A DNA stretch of 50,633 nt from Anaerolineaceae bacterium. GTDB taxonomy: Bacteria > Chloroflexota > Anaerolineae > Anaerolineales > Villigracilaceae. A program made the position numbers and the translations under genes. Position 1 is the stretch's first letter. Each line of letters begins with the position of its first letter. The notes beneath the pieces were generated by a model, which saw nothing but the letters and a program-made list of their open reading frames with translations, did no database searches and was not told the origin of the DNA. The stretch covers positions 1-50,633 of the forward strand of contig VFJR01000024.1 of the NCBI GenBank assembly GCA_009885945.1, given 5' to 3'. Shown piece by piece: positions 33,114 to 41,505 of the stretch.

Positions 33114-34097
33114 ATGTATATCTGCGTACTCACTAGTGTGCCCGACGAAAACGATCCTCCTTACGATCCATCTCCACATATGACTGGATTCAACTGGAAG
33201 CATTATCTTGTTGACCCAAACAACGTTGAGAGTCAATTATTACAATTGATGGATGAAGGTGTAGATGTTTTTGTAAATCTCTGTGATGGAACACCAGATG
33301 ATCCACTATCTGGAATCGAACTTGTTTCTACCATGGAGAGAATCGGCGCCGCATTTACAGGCGCAGACTCTACCTTCTTTGACCCAACCCGCGAAGAAAT
33401 GAAAGCCGCCGCAAGACGCGCGGGAGTACCTGCACCAAAGTCTGGTTTTGTTCATAAGATGGAAGATGTTGAAAAAGCAACACGCCGCTTACGCTACCCA
33501 GTGTTAGTAAAACCATTACATGGTTTTGCCAGCATGGGCATCAAGCGTGAATCACGTGTTGAAAATATTGAACAACTCAAAATACAAGTTGAACAAACCA
33601 TTAAAGAATTTGGCGGCGCATTACTAGAAGAATTCATTGAAGGACGCGAATTCACCTGTCTCGTGGCAGAAAACCCAGAGAACCCCAATCAGCCGATCAG
33701 CATCAAACCCGTTGAGTTTGTCTTCCCAGAAGGCGAAACGTTTAAACATTATGATATGAAATGGGTAGATTACGAACAAATGTCCGTCAAACCTGTGGAT
33801 GACCCGCGCATTGAAAAAACTCTGCGTGAGCAAACCATGAAAATGTTTCAGGCATTACACGGCAATGGCTATGCGCGCTGTGATTATCGAATGGACTCGA
33901 CCGGTACAATTTACATGCTTGAGATTAACCCCAACTGCGGCATCTTCTATCACCCATCCGAGCCGGGCAGTGCAGATTATTCATTAATGAATGACCCGAA
34001 ATACAATCACCATAAATTCATGAACCTAATCATCCGCTCTGGCATCAAGCAGCGTGATGCCAGAATGGTGAAACAACTCGAATTCAGTTTTGCTTAA
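33114..34097 (+). CDS. ATP-grasp ligase (D-Ala-D-Ala ligase-like)
   Basis: This 327-residue protein has the ATP-grasp fold: an N-terminal pre-grasp domain (about 1-95), ATP-binding strands (YPVLVKPLHGFASMGI) and (ALLEEFIEGREFTCLV), and the C-terminal metal site (CDYRMD...YMLEINPNCGI). It resembles D-alanine-D-alanine ligase and related peptide ligases, but the N-terminus and substrate loop differ, so cell-wall synthesis is not proven. AAAGGA precedes ATG 33114; an upstream in-frame TTG at 33090 falls inside a dyad. It is preceded by an unusual AT-rich leader. Confidence 0.78.
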   Translation: MYICVLTSVPDENDPPYDPSPHMTGFNWKHYLVDPNNVESQLLQLMDEGVDVFVNLCDGTPDDPLSGIELVSTMERIGAAFTGADSTFFDPTREEMKAAARRAGVPAPKSGFVHKMEDVEKATRRLRYPVLVKPLHGFASMGIKRESRVENIEQLKIQVEQTIKEFGGALLEEFIEGREFTCLVAENPENPNQPISIKPVEFVFPEGETFKHYDMKWVDYEQMSVKPVDDPRIEKTLREQTMKMFQALHGNGYARCDYRMDSTGTIYMLEINPNCGIFYHPSEPGSADYSLMNDPKYNHHKFMNLIIRSGIKQRDARMVKQLEFSFA

Positions 34098-34107
34098 GCA
34101 ATCGCAC

Positions 34108-34147
34108 AAAAAAAGAGCCACAGCCTAAAGCTTGTGGCTCTTTTTTT
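34108..34147 (+). terminator. terminator after the ATP-grasp gene
   Basis: A-run, GAGCCACA / TGTGGCTC stem, T-run of seven (34141-34147). Confidence 0.93.
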
Positions 34148-34173
34148 GTATCTCGATTAAAATCAATTAACTT

Positions 34174-34659
34174 ATGAAACACTTATGGTCTCCTTGGCGT
34201 ATGACATATATTGAAAGCGACAAAAAAACAGCGAGCTGTGTATTTTGTGAGGCACAGGCAAAGATAGACAACCCCGAAAACCTAATTGCCTATCGCGGCA
34301 AATTCTCCTTCGTAATACTCAATCGCTACCCATACACCAGCGGGCATGTGATGGTCATTCCTTTTGAGCACAAGGCAAACCTGGAGGAACTATCAACAGA
34401 AACCCGCTCTGAAATGATGGAATTATCATCGCAATGCACGACCATTTTGCGTAATACATATAAAACATCATCTTTTAATGTAGGCATTAATATCGGGGAA
34501 GCCGCTGGGGCTGGTGTATTAGGCCATGTGCATATTCATGTCCTGCCGCGCTGGGCTGGAGACACCAACTTCATAACCACGCTTGGCGAGACGCGTGTAC
34601 ACCCAGAATCGCTGGAATCTAGCTACGAACGCATCAAAAAAGGCTTTTTAGGGAAATAG
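34174..34659 (+). CDS. HIT-family Ap4A phosphorylase/hydrolase-like protein
   Basis: This 161-residue HIT protein has the N-terminal WSPWRMTYI and a CVFCEA motif, and the catalytic HVHIHVLPRW near residue 118. This combination is typical of the diadenosine tetraphosphate phosphorylase-like group (compare mycobacterial Rv2613c). It probably cleaves dinucleoside polyphosphates. It differs from the HinT-type gene at 8639. No Shine-Dalgarno sequence; TAAAAT lies 10 bases before the ATG. Confidence 0.88.
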   Translation: MKHLWSPWRMTYIESDKKTASCVFCEAQAKIDNPENLIAYRGKFSFVILNRYPYTSGHVMVIPFEHKANLEELSTETRSEMMELSSQCTTILRNTYKTSSFNVGINIGEAAGAGVLGHVHIHVLPRWAGDTNFITTLGETRVHPESLESSYERIKKGFLGK

Positions 34660-34745
34660 ACCTTACAATTTTACAAGCTATCCAAACGGGGGAATGACGA
34701 TATGATTAATCTAATGTATCTTTAAAGAAAACTTGGAGGTTTTTT

Positions 34746-36902
34746 ATGTCTCATCAACGAAACACAAGAATACTATTTTTCTTATTTATTATTATTTTAA
34801 CGATCCTTGCCTGTGGCACATCCAACAATGTACCGGCAGAAAATGCAACAGCACTATCAGCAACATTAAATGAGATTAGCGGCACTGTGAGCGTCAAGCA
34901 ATTGAGCGACGAAAATTTCTCAACTGCGCAAAATGGCTTTACTTTAAACCTCGGCAGCGAAGTTCAAACTGGCGACGATGGCCGCGCTCGGCTTGATTTC
35001 TCAGACGGGACCATTGTGCGTGCAGGTCCGTCTTCGCATTACAAACTTAAATCCATTGAAGCATCCAATAACGGTACCAATTCTCAATTGGAGCTTTTTG
35101 CTGGTCAGCTATGGGTTATCTTACAAACCGGCTCCATTGACATCCAAACTCAATTAGGTGTCGCGTCTGTACGGGGATCTTATCTCTCAGTGGAATTGAT
35201 AGAAGGAAATAAAATCCGCATCACCTGCCTTGAAGGAGATTGTGCGTTAGGAAATGGCGCTGATACTATCAAGCTTGTCGCGGGTCAAGCCGCCGAGATC
35301 ACAAACTCGGGCGAGGCACCACAACTAGAAAAAATGTCAGAAGATGATTTTAACGAATGGCTATCGATTAACCCAGAAGCCACGATCATTATCCCTGCGG
35401 TAACAGCCACCCAAAAAGCAATTGCTACGCCTGAAGAAACTCCGCAGCCCATTAGCACACCATCTTCATACGGTCCTTCACAAAGTGACTTCCCACTTGG
35501 AATTAATCCATTAACTGGAAAGCCCGTTGCTGACAATTCACTCTTAGATCTCCCAGCAATGATGGTTTCTATTTCCAACTTCCCACCCGTTGCCCGCCCG
35601 CAAGCAGGTTTATCTTTTGCATCTTTTGTTTATGAATTTACTATTACAGAAGGACAGAATAGATTTCTTGCCGTATTTCATGGCAATTTTCCATTAATTA
35701 AAATCCCACCAGTTGGTGGATGTGATGTGCGCAAGAACTTGTTCACTAAAACAGCAACACTGCTGGGAAATTATGTTTGGATAGATTTAAACAAAGACGG
35801 ACGCCAAGATGCTGGCGAATCTGGTTTGCCAGGTGTATGCGTGAATCTTTATGATTTAAATGGCGCACTGCTTCAACAAACCACCACAGACACAAATGGC
35901 TATTACGGATTCAATGTTGAGCCAGGCACTTACACGATCGAAGCAGTTGTACCCAATGGCTGGGGCTTCTCGCCGCAAAATGTTGGGGATGAAAATAATG
36001 ATAGTGACGCAGATCAAGCCTCAGGAAGAATCGAAGCGGTTGAAGTTTCCTCCGACGTTCTCTTTTGGGACTTCGGCTTGATTCCGCTTACTGGATCAGC
36101 CCTCGCGCCTGATCCATCTATAAAGACACCCAACAATGAAATAGGACCAATTCGTTCAGGGCGCATTTTTTACGCAGCGCTGGGGCGCATGTATCAAAGC
36201 TCGTGTCTTGTATTCGCTTTTGCTTCACAAGAAGTGCTAGTGCAAATTCCTTCCTGTTCAAACGTTACTCATGAAGATGCCGGCGGTGGATCCATGATGA
36301 CCATTGATCGAATGCAGGCAGTCGCTGAAGATAATGCAAAAAAAACATCTAACTTTGATTACGCAAATAATTTATTTGCAGATACTCCCCCAGCAAACGG
36401 TGTGCCAGCAAATCAAATTAATATTTTCTGGGCTTTTCTCAATCAAGCAGGTTGGACATATGATCCAAGCGTTGGCGCATATATGCGCTTCACTGATAAC
36501 GCAGACAAAGAGACTGCGGGTATATTACACCCTGATACAGATCGTTTGACCGGGCAGCAATTGCGCTTTGAAAATTTTATTGTTGTACTAGCAGATCACG
36601 AGGTTGTCAAACCCACCATCATTGATATCAAAGTTGGAGGAGGAGAAAAAGGAGATGCGTTATTGTTCCGCGATGGTCAAGTTTTTAAAATTCGCTGGAC
36701 GACCTATTCGGACTCTTACGAAAAAACAAGCGGCAAGCGCCACCCAATGGCATTTATTGATGCGGATGGGAACCCCGTCCCATTAAAACCAGGGCAGACT
36801 TGGGTAATGTTTATTACCCCATTCTCACAAATCGAAGAGAAATCTCCTGGGCAATGGTTCATTCGATACTTCCGCCCTGAAGGCGAATCTACTGGCGGAT
36901 AA
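34746..36902 (+). CDS. lipoprotein with FecR domain and DUF3048 split by an SdrD-B-like insert
   Basis: This 718-residue exported lipoprotein has lipobox LACG (Cys23). In order it has a FecR-like beta domain (about 40-185: VQTGDDGRARLDFSDGTI...GVASVRGSYL), a linker (about 215-250), the N-terminal part of DUF3048 (about 253-315: INPLTGKPVADNSLLDLPAMMVSISNFP), an SdrD-B-like beta domain (about 338-445: NYVWIDLNKDGRQDAGESGLPGV), and the C-terminal part of DUF3048 (about 465-705: GGSMMTIDRMQ...FWAFLNQAGW). YerB-type DUF3048 proteins are usually continuous, so the beta domain looks inserted. TTGGAGG precedes the ATG. Likely a surface protein; function unknown. Confidence 0.82.
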   Translation: MSHQRNTRILFFLFIIILTILACGTSNNVPAENATALSATLNEISGTVSVKQLSDENFSTAQNGFTLNLGSEVQTGDDGRARLDFSDGTIVRAGPSSHYKLKSIEASNNGTNSQLELFAGQLWVILQTGSIDIQTQLGVASVRGSYLSVELIEGNKIRITCLEGDCALGNGADTIKLVAGQAAEITNSGEAPQLEKMSEDDFNEWLSINPEATIIIPAVTATQKAIATPEETPQPISTPSSYGPSQSDFPLGINPLTGKPVADNSLLDLPAMMVSISNFPPVARPQAGLSFASFVYEFTITEGQNRFLAVFHGNFPLIKIPPVGGCDVRKNLFTKTATLLGNYVWIDLNKDGRQDAGESGLPGVCVNLYDLNGALLQQTTTDTNGYYGFNVEPGTYTIEAVVPNGWGFSPQNVGDENNDSDADQASGRIEAVEVSSDVLFWDFGLIPLTGSALAPDPSIKTPNNEIGPIRSGRIFYAALGRMYQSSCLVFAFASQEVLVQIPSCSNVTHEDAGGGSMMTIDRMQAVAEDNAKKTSNFDYANNLFADTPPANGVPANQINIFWAFLNQAGWTYDPSVGAYMRFTDNADKETAGILHPDTDRLTGQQLRFENFIVVLADHEVVKPTIIDIKVGGGEKGDALLFRDGQVFKIRWTTYSDSYEKTSGKRHPMAFIDADGNPVPLKPGQTWVMFITPFSQIEEKSPGQWFIRYFRPEGESTGG

Positions 36903-36915
36903 AACTGTAAACACA

Positions 36916-36948
36916 TGACCGCCAGCAATAATATGTTGCTGGCGGTCA
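36916..36948. terminator. hairpin between convergent genes at 36.9 kb
   Basis: Perfect 13-bp stem TGACCGCCAGCAA / TTGCTGGCGGTCA with a 7-base loop. T-runs are weak on both strands, so termination is inferred from position. Confidence 0.65.
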
Positions 36949-36962
36949 AACAGAAAAAATAA

Positions 36963-37074
36963 GTAACTGCACAGCCATGTCTTTGCGAGGCAGGCTTTTG
37001 TTCTTCCTGCCGAAGCAATCCCCAATCATTAGGAGACTGCTTCGGCAAGAGCAAGAGCGGCTCGCAGCGACATA
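36963..37074. repeat. long palindromic intergenic repeat, copy B
   Basis: This is closely similar to the reverse complement of copy A (18997-19129), sharing blocks such as CAGCCATGTCTTTGCGAGGC, CCGAAGCAATCCCC and GAGACTGCTTCGGCAAGA. The right outer arm is missing or diverged. Confidence 0.9.
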
Positions 37075-37100
37075 ACCACGAGTATGATGGGTGGGATAAA

Positions 37101-39065
37101 TTAGTGCGACAACGAATATTTTGCAACAGTATTCTTGTTTACTTTAGCCATGTATAAAGCTTTATCAGCAGCATTGATTAACTCTGATGGAACCTTACCA
37201 TGCGCCGGGAAAGACGCTACCCCAAGGGATAAACTCACTTTCGCAGTCCTGCCTTCAAAATCAAAATTTATATTTGAAAATTCAACACGCCATTCATCGG
37301 CGCGGGCATAACCTGCATCTAATGGGGCATTCATTAATAAAACTACAACTTCATCACCGCCATATCTACATGCAAGATCAGTAGAACGTATACTTTTTAA
37401 TAACAGATCGCCCAAAGACTGTAAGACCATATCTCCGGCAAAATGTCCATAGGTATCATTGATAGATTTAAAGTTATCAACATCCATCATCACCACACTA
37501 ATTTGAATCCCCTCACGACTAGCGCGCGCCAACTCTCTCTCTAATGACTGTTCCATATAACGGCGGTTAAAAAGGCGGGTCAGATCATCACGGATTGCTT
37601 CCTCTCGTAATTGCGCGTGAAGCCTTTCAATTTCAGATAATTGCAATTTAAGATTTTCATTTGCCAGCCACAAACGACCTTCGTTTTGCTTTCTTTCAGA
37701 TGCATCTTGTTTGATCGCCACATAATGCGTAATTTCCCCAAATTGATTAATCACAGGAGCAATATATTGATCTTCCCAATAAAGATCTCCATTCTTCTTT
37801 TTGTTAATCAACTCTCCCTGCCAAGGTTTTCCACCTCTCAAAGTTTGCAGCATATTCTCGTAAAATTCAGCAGGCATCTTGCCAGATTGCAAAAGGCGAG
37901 GGGACTCATGGAGCACTTCATCTTTTGTATAGCCTGTTAATTTCTCAAAACGTTCATTTACATACTCTATTTTCTCATTTACGTTAATGATCATAATAGC
38001 AGATGGACTTTGCGCAACGGCTAGAAAAAAAGTTCTCAACTGGTCTTCTGCCATTTTTTGATGAGTGATATCGTGCCATATCAACAAACGACCTAGCAAA
38101 TCAGCATTTTCATCCAACAAGGGTGTCACTGTAAGATCAAGAACATGTCCTGCCAATCTTTCTAACTCAATCCGTATGGTAAATATTTCAAGCAGATTAT
38201 GCTTATCAATCTGCAAGTCCCATTCGGGGTATAAATCCTTTAAAAATTCTCCTACATATCTTTGGCGATGTGGCAGCATATATAGAAAGGCTTTGCGGTT
38301 TATGTCCACCACTCTGTCAAAATGATCCAACACAACCACGCCATCATCCAATTTTTCCATCACCATCGCACGCCCCATCGGCGCAAGATCCATAATGCGG
38401 TGACTAAACATGCCATAAGCAAAAATAATGCCGCTTAAAGTGAAAGCAACTGGGGTAATATCCAACATTGGAAATGGGGAGACCCCAAATATCCTAAGAC
38501 CAAAAGCGAGAATGGGAAAAAGAATTCCAATGATGATTAAAACAACTTGTTTGCGCCTCGCATGTGAACTATTCTTATACGATCGCACAAGAAAGTAAAT
38601 TGACACCGCGGTATAAAACAATCCATGCAACATCACTAGCGAATACCCTAAACCACCCATCATAAAATCATCTGGATTAAAAACATCTACGTCGCCCCAA
38701 AATAACCCAAAAAGAGAATCTGTCCATAACATGAAAAAAATCAGGGCGGGCAAAATACAAATTGCTGTATAAACTTTGCGAGTTAATAAATGACTATTGC
38801 CTGTAACTTTTAGGGACATAACAAAAAATGCAGGGGAAGATAGTACAACCCCCAACAATGCCAAACTTAACCAAAATAATCTTACTTCGCCAGAAAGCGC
38901 AATCCAGAATAAAGCATACGCCCATGCCCATAAAACCATAGACAACATCGTTACCGCTAACGGTCCAGCGCCAGCGGCAGGGCGCCTGCGCCACGCAAGC
39001 CCAGCGACCATCAGCGATATTGATCCTGAAACAATCAAGACCAACGCGTATGTTGGGTTTATCAC
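37101..39065 (-). CDS. membrane diguanylate cyclase with PAS domains (GGDEV)
   Basis: This 654-residue signalling protein has an N-terminal membrane domain of about seven helices (about 5-225), a PAS-like region (about 230-345), a second PAS domain with a PAC motif (about 350-470: YVNERFEKLTGYTKDEV), a short coiled coil and a GGDEF domain. The signature reads YGGDEV, and an inhibitory I-site RSTD lies five residues before it. It should make cyclic-di-GMP. It starts with GTG, overlapping the aminotransferase stop by four bases (GTGA), so the two are translationally coupled. Confidence 0.9.
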   Translation of the reverse strand: MINPTYALVLIVSGSISLMVAGLAWRRRPAAGAGPLAVTMLSMVLWAWAYALFWIALSGEVRLFWLSLALLGVVLSSPAFFVMSLKVTGNSHLLTRKVYTAICILPALIFFMLWTDSLFGLFWGDVDVFNPDDFMMGGLGYSLVMLHGLFYTAVSIYFLVRSYKNSSHARRKQVVLIIIGILFPILAFGLRIFGVSPFPMLDITPVAFTLSGIIFAYGMFSHRIMDLAPMGRAMVMEKLDDGVVVLDHFDRVVDINRKAFLYMLPHRQRYVGEFLKDLYPEWDLQIDKHNLLEIFTIRIELERLAGHVLDLTVTPLLDENADLLGRLLIWHDITHQKMAEDQLRTFFLAVAQSPSAIMIINVNEKIEYVNERFEKLTGYTKDEVLHESPRLLQSGKMPAEFYENMLQTLRGGKPWQGELINKKKNGDLYWEDQYIAPVINQFGEITHYVAIKQDASERKQNEGRLWLANENLKLQLSEIERLHAQLREEAIRDDLTRLFNRRYMEQSLERELARASREGIQISVVMMDVDNFKSINDTYGHFAGDMVLQSLGDLLLKSIRSTDLACRYGGDEVVVLLMNAPLDAGYARADEWRVEFSNINFDFEGRTAKVSLSLGVASFPAHGKVPSELINAADKALYMAKVNKNTVAKYSLSH

Positions 39066-40414
39066 TTTAGCACGCTTTTATCTACATCATTCAAAGCCTG
39101 ATCAATTACCTTAAATCCTTCCGCAAGCTGCTCTTCTGTAATGATCAATGGCGGGATAATTAACACAGTATGCCAATGTGTATATAAAAATAATCCATGG
39201 TCCACGCAATATTTCTTAAACGCGCTCATCTCGGGCGACGAGCCGTTCCATGGTGTCATCGGCTCTTTTGTTTTTCGATCCTTCACCAATTCAATGATGC
39301 CGAATAAACCAATGGAACGCACATCCCCAACAGATGGATGAGCCTCCCCCAGATCCGTCAACATGCGCTTCATCACCCCGCCCAAACCTGCCGCATGCTC
39401 AACAAGTTTATCTTCTCTGATAACGTTAATGTTGGCAATCGCCGCCGCCAAAGAAACAGGGTGTGATGTGTATGTCAAACCTGCTTCATAAGGAGTTTCA
39501 TTAAATGCCGCGGCAATTTCAGGCTTCATCGCCACCGCGCCCAATGGCGCATAAGCAGAGGTAAGCCCCTTTGCCATAGTGATCATATCTGGCACAACAC
39601 CCCAATGTTCAATTGCAAACCATTTGCCCGTACGCCCAAAGCCGCTCATTACTTCATCGGCAATCATCAAAATTCCATATTGATCACACAAAGCGCGAAC
39701 GCCTTGCATATATCCCTCTGGCGGAATAATAATCCCATTTGTTCCCGTCACAGATTCCATCAAAATAGCGGCAATAGACTCAGCCCCTTCGTATTGAATG
39801 ATCTCTTCCAGATGATTGAGATAATCCCGCGTAAACTCAGCTTCAGAAATATCAGGATTGGACCGATGAAAAGTAGATCGGTAACGATACGGGTCCAGGA
39901 AATGAACGACACCGGGCATCAACATAGGCTCCCATACTACTCGCCGAGGGTCACCCGTAGCCGCCATGGCACCCGCTGTCGCCCCGTGATAAGAACGATA
40001 ACGGGTTAATATCTTGTGCCTGCCTGTATAACCCCGCGCCAATTTGATGGCATTCTCATTTGCATCTGCTCCACCGAGGGTAAACAGCACTTTGCTCAAA
40101 GCTTTTTGAGGCGTACTATCTGCCACCATCTTGCTTGCCAGAGCACGCACATCGGTCGTCATGCCTGGCGCGGCATATGGCAAAGCACGCGTTTGCGCCA
40201 CCATCGCATTAATGACGCGTTCATCACCATGCCCAATATTGACGCACATAGTCATTGAATTAAAATCAAGATAGCGCTTGTCATCCATATCCCAAAAATA
40301 CACCCCTTTGGCAGATTTAATTGGAATCGGGTTTACTTTTGCCTGCGCAGACCATGTGAAAAACACGTGATCTTTTGAGATAGATAAAATTTCTTCTTTT
40401 GTTAAATTAAACAT
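39062..40414 (-). CDS. class III pyridoxal-phosphate aminotransferase
   Basis: This 450-residue enzyme belongs to the omega-aminotransferase group (acetylornithine, GABA, beta-alanine and taurine transaminases). Features include the cofactor-binding GGADANENAIKLAR, SYHGATAGAM, the Asp of MIADEVMSGFGRTG, and the Schiff-base Lys in TMAKGLTSAYAPLG. The amino donor is not readable from sequence. GTGAGG precedes the ATG, and TATAAT lies near 40442-40447. It forms a coupled pair with a diguanylate cyclase, an unusual partner. Confidence 0.9.
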   Translation of the reverse strand: MFNLTKEEILSISKDHVFFTWSAQAKVNPIPIKSAKGVYFWDMDDKRYLDFNSMTMCVNIGHGDERVINAMVAQTRALPYAAPGMTTDVRALASKMVADSTPQKALSKVLFTLGGADANENAIKLARGYTGRHKILTRYRSYHGATAGAMAATGDPRRVVWEPMLMPGVVHFLDPYRYRSTFHRSNPDISEAEFTRDYLNHLEEIIQYEGAESIAAILMESVTGTNGIIIPPEGYMQGVRALCDQYGILMIADEVMSGFGRTGKWFAIEHWGVVPDMITMAKGLTSAYAPLGAVAMKPEIAAAFNETPYEAGLTYTSHPVSLAAAIANINVIREDKLVEHAAGLGGVMKRMLTDLGEAHPSVGDVRSIGLFGIIELVKDRKTKEPMTPWNGSSPEMSAFKKYCVDHGLFLYTHWHTVLIIPPLIITEEQLAEGFKVIDQALNDVDKSVLK

Positions 40415-40536
40415 AATGCCTCACTATCAATAATATATTTTGATTATAGCGGAAAACATCATGGATAAATATTTCAATACAAGCGTGCGATTGTAACTAG
40501 AGTCACAGGCTAATGACTCACTAGCCTAGAATTTAA

Positions 40537-41019
40537 TCAACGCCGAAAAAACATTTGATATATTGACAAAATAAATATAAAACTGAGCATAAAATACCAC
40601 AGGGATTCAATATCTTCGTACCACTCACCCAAAAAAGTCACAAACAGTAAGGCAGCAAAAGTAATGCCTATTAACCGTAGAAAATGGCGTCTTTCCAACC
40701 CAAGCATATCATCCCCCTTGGGCAAAAAGAGCATTTGAAAACGAAAGTTAGATATATCCCAAAAGATCAGTGAGGCAAGCGCACCTGCCGCCATCCAGTG
40801 TAAGGATGCTCCATTAGCAACACCTATGACTGACAAAAAAATGCATAAGAATAGCGCAGGCGTTGGGAACCACTTCCAACGATTTCTGGCAGCAAACAAC
40901 CATAGCACACCAAAACCTATAATCCACTTTGGAGCGGTATTCCAGTTGATCTCAGCAAAACCCCTCGCCAGAGATAAAAAACCAAGCGCTACACTAATGT
41001 ATAAAGTTGGCAATGTCAT
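40537..41019 (-). CDS. small integral membrane protein of unknown function
   Basis: I do not recognise this 160-residue protein. It has about five hydrophobic segments, a conserved-looking cytoplasmic loop (LPKGDDMLGLERRHFLRL, about 100-117) and an acidic GEWYEDIES stretch before the last helix. TAAAAT (41026-41031, minus strand) is 6 bases before the ATG, with no Shine-Dalgarno sequence. The upstream region is a 486-base divergent spacer. Confidence 0.6.
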   Translation of the reverse strand: MTLPTLYISVALGFLSLARGFAEINWNTAPKWIIGFGVLWLFAARNRWKWFPTPALFLCIFLSVIGVANGASLHWMAAGALASLIFWDISNFRFQMLFLPKGDDMLGLERRHFLRLIGITFAALLFVTFLGEWYEDIESLWYFMLSFIFILSIYQMFFRR

Positions 41020-41061
41020 ATAAGAATTTTACCATTCCATAAATCAAGATATACTAAACTT

Positions 41062-41243
41062 TATCCGCAGGCTACATGGATACTTCGACAGGCTCAGCAC
41101 GGGTTTTCGCAGATTTTTTCTCTTGGAAATTTCAAATCTGTCTAATCCGCGAAATACTCTGCGAAGTAATCGGACGAATGTTTTTAGAAAAACATGCTGC
41201 TCAAGCCCCCGGCGTCGGGGACGGCGGCTTGAGCAATTTTTTG
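41062..41243 (+). ncRNA. candidate structured non-coding RNA with its own promoter and terminator
   Basis: TTTTAC (41027-41032) and TATACT (41050-41055), 17 bases apart, form a plausible promoter. A small ATGTTTTT/AAAAACAT stem lies near 41178-41195. The unit ends in a strong GC-rich hairpin TGCTCAAGCC / GGCTTGAGCA followed by a T-run (to 41242). It lies in a divergent spacer, so the terminator belongs to neither flanking gene. A 56-codon frame (41076-41246) runs through the terminator and is probably not real. Length is near 180 nt; no known family was recognised. Confidence 0.4.
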
Positions 41244-41418
41244 TGAAGTTATTTTCGACCGTCTATCAAACACGGTATCTGATGATTATTTCCAATAATA
41301 GACATCTTGCATAAGTCTGTTTTATAAAGGCTCAGGCAAGTTTTTTGCCACGGATCGCACAACTTTTATAATTAATCAGTGGATATCTCTGAAACCTGTT
41401 CTGAGCTTGTCGAAGTAT
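41080..41418. repeat. spacer segment bounded by 27-bp inverted repeats
   Basis: ATACTTCGACAGGCTCAGCACGGGTTT-type left arm (41080-41106) and its inverted partner (41392-41418) agree at 24 of 27 positions. This 'CTTCGACAGGCTCAG' motif is a widespread intergenic repeat. The interior holds the candidate RNA and, from 41245, sequence with no recognisable gene. Confidence 0.75.
41196..41243 (+). terminator. strong terminator in a divergent spacer
   Basis: TGCTCAAGCC pairs with GGCTTGAGCA around a GC-rich inner stem, followed by ATTTTTTG. Confidence 0.85.
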
Positions 41419-41505
41419 CTCTGGCTAAAAAATATTTTTGCAAGAATTCTAAATTCTATTCTATCAAAGGTATCGTGTTTACTTTCAGAATAAAGAGGAG
41501 CCCTT

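Noticed and set aside
41076-41246. 56-codon frame in the divergent spacer at 41 kb
   Set aside because: It runs through a GC-rich terminator hairpin and a common intergenic repeat, has no clear Shine-Dalgarno site and no recognisable motif.
41080-41418. Small insertion sequence or MITE bounded by inverted repeats
   Set aside because: No target-site duplication is evident, and the arms match a common dispersed intergenic motif, so I list it only as a repeat-bounded segment.
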